Source of the DNA: Anaerovorax odorimutans
Lineage (GTDB): Bacteria; Bacillota; Clostridia; Peptostreptococcales; JAAYPU01
Assembly (NCBI GenBank): GCA_016841185.1
Contig: JAENZQ010000028.1
Location: forward strand, 1 to 47,861
Length of the DNA: 47,861 bases
Direction: 5' to 3'
The notes below the pieces were generated by a model, which did no database searches, was not told the DNA's origin, and was given only the letters and a program-made list of their open reading frames with translations. Position numbers and translations under genes: made by a program. Positions 46,751 to 47,861 of this stretch are shown piece after piece; positions within the stretch are counted from its first letter, which is position 1; the number at the start of each line of letters is the position of its first letter.

Positions 46751-47467
46751 CTATTCACTATCAACGTTTAGCTTATTTTTTGCTCTACAATAGCAGCATC
46801 CTTTTTCATTAGACAGACAGGCTCTGCAGTCCTTTCCAGGCAGATTGTTCTGGTCTCGTACAGCTATATAAAAACCCGCTATGGATTTAACCGGTTCCAT
46901 CAACCCGCTATCTTTGAGTTTAACTCCTATCTTTTTCGAATCTAAGGCTTTAAAGAAATTTCTGACTTCAATGACATCCATGCCGTAATATCCGGGTCCG
47001 AAAGAATCGGAAACAAAATTTTCATCATTCTCATTGCTTTTATTGTAAGTATCCATGCTTAGAACCGATCTCAAAATGTCTCTGCCTGCATCTACATAGG
47101 CTGTTCCCCATGCATCCGCATATACCGATTCTAACATAGATCCATCCTTTAGTTCAAAAAATCCGGCAGTTAATATATAAATATATATTCTTCTGATGTT
47201 TTCTCTGTGTATTTGCTCAAAGGCATTGCATTTGAATCGGACTCCATTTATATCGATGCTATTTCCCGAAATAACATTATTATCAAATGAAGAAATAATT
47301 GCTTTGATACTTGATTTTTTTAATAGCTTTTTTCTTATGGAATAGCTGTCCTGTAACATGGTTTTATATTTATCCATTTCTCTGTTAAAACCACAAATTT
47401 TAATAAAATAGTCTTCAGCTATCTTATCTGTTTCATTTCTTTCTATTATGAATACCTTGTTTCTCAA
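46751..47467 (-). CDS. MetH-activation-domain-like protein
   Basis: 238 residues, TTG start (47465-47467) with GGGAG upstream. The middle and C-terminal parts match the vitamin-B12-dependent methionine synthase activation domain, with YADAWGTAYVDAGRDI and SFGPGYYGMDVIEVRNFFKALDSKKIGVKLKDSGLMEPVKS. The tail carries five closely spaced Cys (CRACLSNEKGCCYC), which suggests a metal or Fe-S site absent from MetH itself. It lies 26 nt before RACo, the usual pairing for servicing a corrinoid methyltransferase. It is the first gene after the rRNA operon. Confidence 0.85.
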   Translation of the reverse strand: MRNKVFIIERNETDKIAEDYFIKICGFNREMDKYKTMLQDSYSIRKKLLKKSSIKAIISSFDNNVISGNSIDINGVRFKCNAFEQIHRENIRRIYIYILTAGFFELKDGSMLESVYADAWGTAYVDAGRDILRSVLSMDTYNKSNENDENFVSDSFGPGYYGMDVIEVRNFFKALDSKKIGVKLKDSGLMEPVKSIAGFYIAVRDQNNLPGKDCRACLSNEKGCCYCRAKNKLNVDSE

Positions 47468-47689
47468 AACAATAATCTCCCATTTATAATGCTTAAAATC
47501 ACTTGGATTTATATTTTGAGTTTACCATTTTCCTTAAATAAAGAAAAGCTCTTTCTATCATAGACGGTCCTGACGGCTGCTCGCATCAAGACCATACCAA
47601 AACTGACCTCTCTTACAAATTTTTATGCCTATAGTTCGCTCTACTCACTGACAATTTTTAATTCATAAGATTTAATGAAAATTACAACT

Positions 47690-47713
47690 AAAAAAGACTC
47701 GATTTCTCGAGTC
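47690..47713 (-). terminator. Terminator of the rRNA operon
   Basis: Seven-bp stem gactcga/tcgagtc (47696-47702, 47707-47713) with a 4-nt loop and a six-T run on the minus strand (47690-47695), directly after 5S. Confidence 0.92.
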
Positions 47714-47724
47714 TTTTTTTCAAA

Positions 47725-47839
47725 CCAGCGACGACTTACTCTTCCGGGCGGTCTCCCGCCAAGTACCATCAGCGCTGAAGGGCTTAACTGCTGTGTTCGG
47801 GATGGGAACAGGTGTAACCCCTTCGCTATAGTCACTGGA
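47725..47839 (-). rRNA. rrf: 5S ribosomal RNA
   Basis: About 115 nt, minus strand. Contains the conserved TTCCCATCCCGAACACAGCAGTTAAG-type loop, GATGGTACTTGGCGGGAGACCGCC and paired ends CCAG...CTGG. The 20 nt beyond (47842-47861) are spacer towards a presumed 23S gene outside the window. Confidence 0.97.
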
Positions 47840-47861
47840 TTACGCATCCTAACCCAATTTA

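Overview
The window looks like chromosome from a low-GC, Gram-positive anaerobe of class Clostridia. The evidence is a glmS ribozyme ahead of glmS, a CIRCE operator ahead of groESL, the c-di-AMP cyclase module cdaA-cdaR beside glmM, RecD2, YhaM, a long-form hibernation factor, SLH and 'stalk'-domain surface proteins, a RACo-type corrinoid reactivation protein, and many TTG/GTG starts with strong Shine-Dalgarno sites. I cannot place it to genus. The right edge is the 3' end of an rRNA operon (5S rRNA, minus strand), so nearly everything here lies downstream of, and in the same direction as, that operon.

Layout. 1-9.0 kb is accessory and partly decayed: an msrA fragment, a NERD protein, a stalk-domain surface protein with a frameshifted neighbour, recQ, a convergent type I toxin/antitoxin-like locus, cspA, a lipoprotein, and about 1 kb of IS21 fossils, palindromes and a 205-bp foldable element. 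9.0-17.5 kb is an amino-sugar and c-di-AMP block on the minus strand (cdaA, cdaR, radical SAM protein, glmM, patatin, glmS with ribozyme); GlmM and GlmS supply UDP-GlcNAc and CdaA/CdaR make and control c-di-AMP. 17.6-25.7 kb holds apgM (plus strand) and a minus-strand information-processing run (yhaM, cca, recD2, comFC, a stand-alone structured RNA, hpf). Between the RNA and hpf is AT-rich DNA with four DnaA-box-like 9-mers in one orientation. 25.8-34.8 kb holds a VanZ protein, NAD synthetase, CapA, bactofilin and a 42-residue membrane peptide (both plus strand), guaBA and a VanY-type carboxypeptidase. 34.9-41.6 kb holds groESL, a DUF554 protein, a three-gene SsuABC/NMT1-type ABC importer and an OGG-type glycosylase. 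41.7-47.9 kb holds a CAP+SLH surface protein, a P-loop/Asp23 fusion, a 2[4Fe-4S] ferredoxin, RACo, a MetH-activation-domain protein and the 5S gene.

Most protein genes are ordinary. The items most worth a second look are non-coding: the decayed or ATA-start holin-like toxin with a convergent RNA (6.7-6.9 kb), the promoter-driven RNA at 20.0-20.3 kb (6S-like), the 205-bp multibranched element after glmS, the DnaA-box cluster, the long hairpin with T-run in the cspA leader, and a family of short dispersed hairpins showing paired stem changes. All calls come from reading the sequence; no database search was run.
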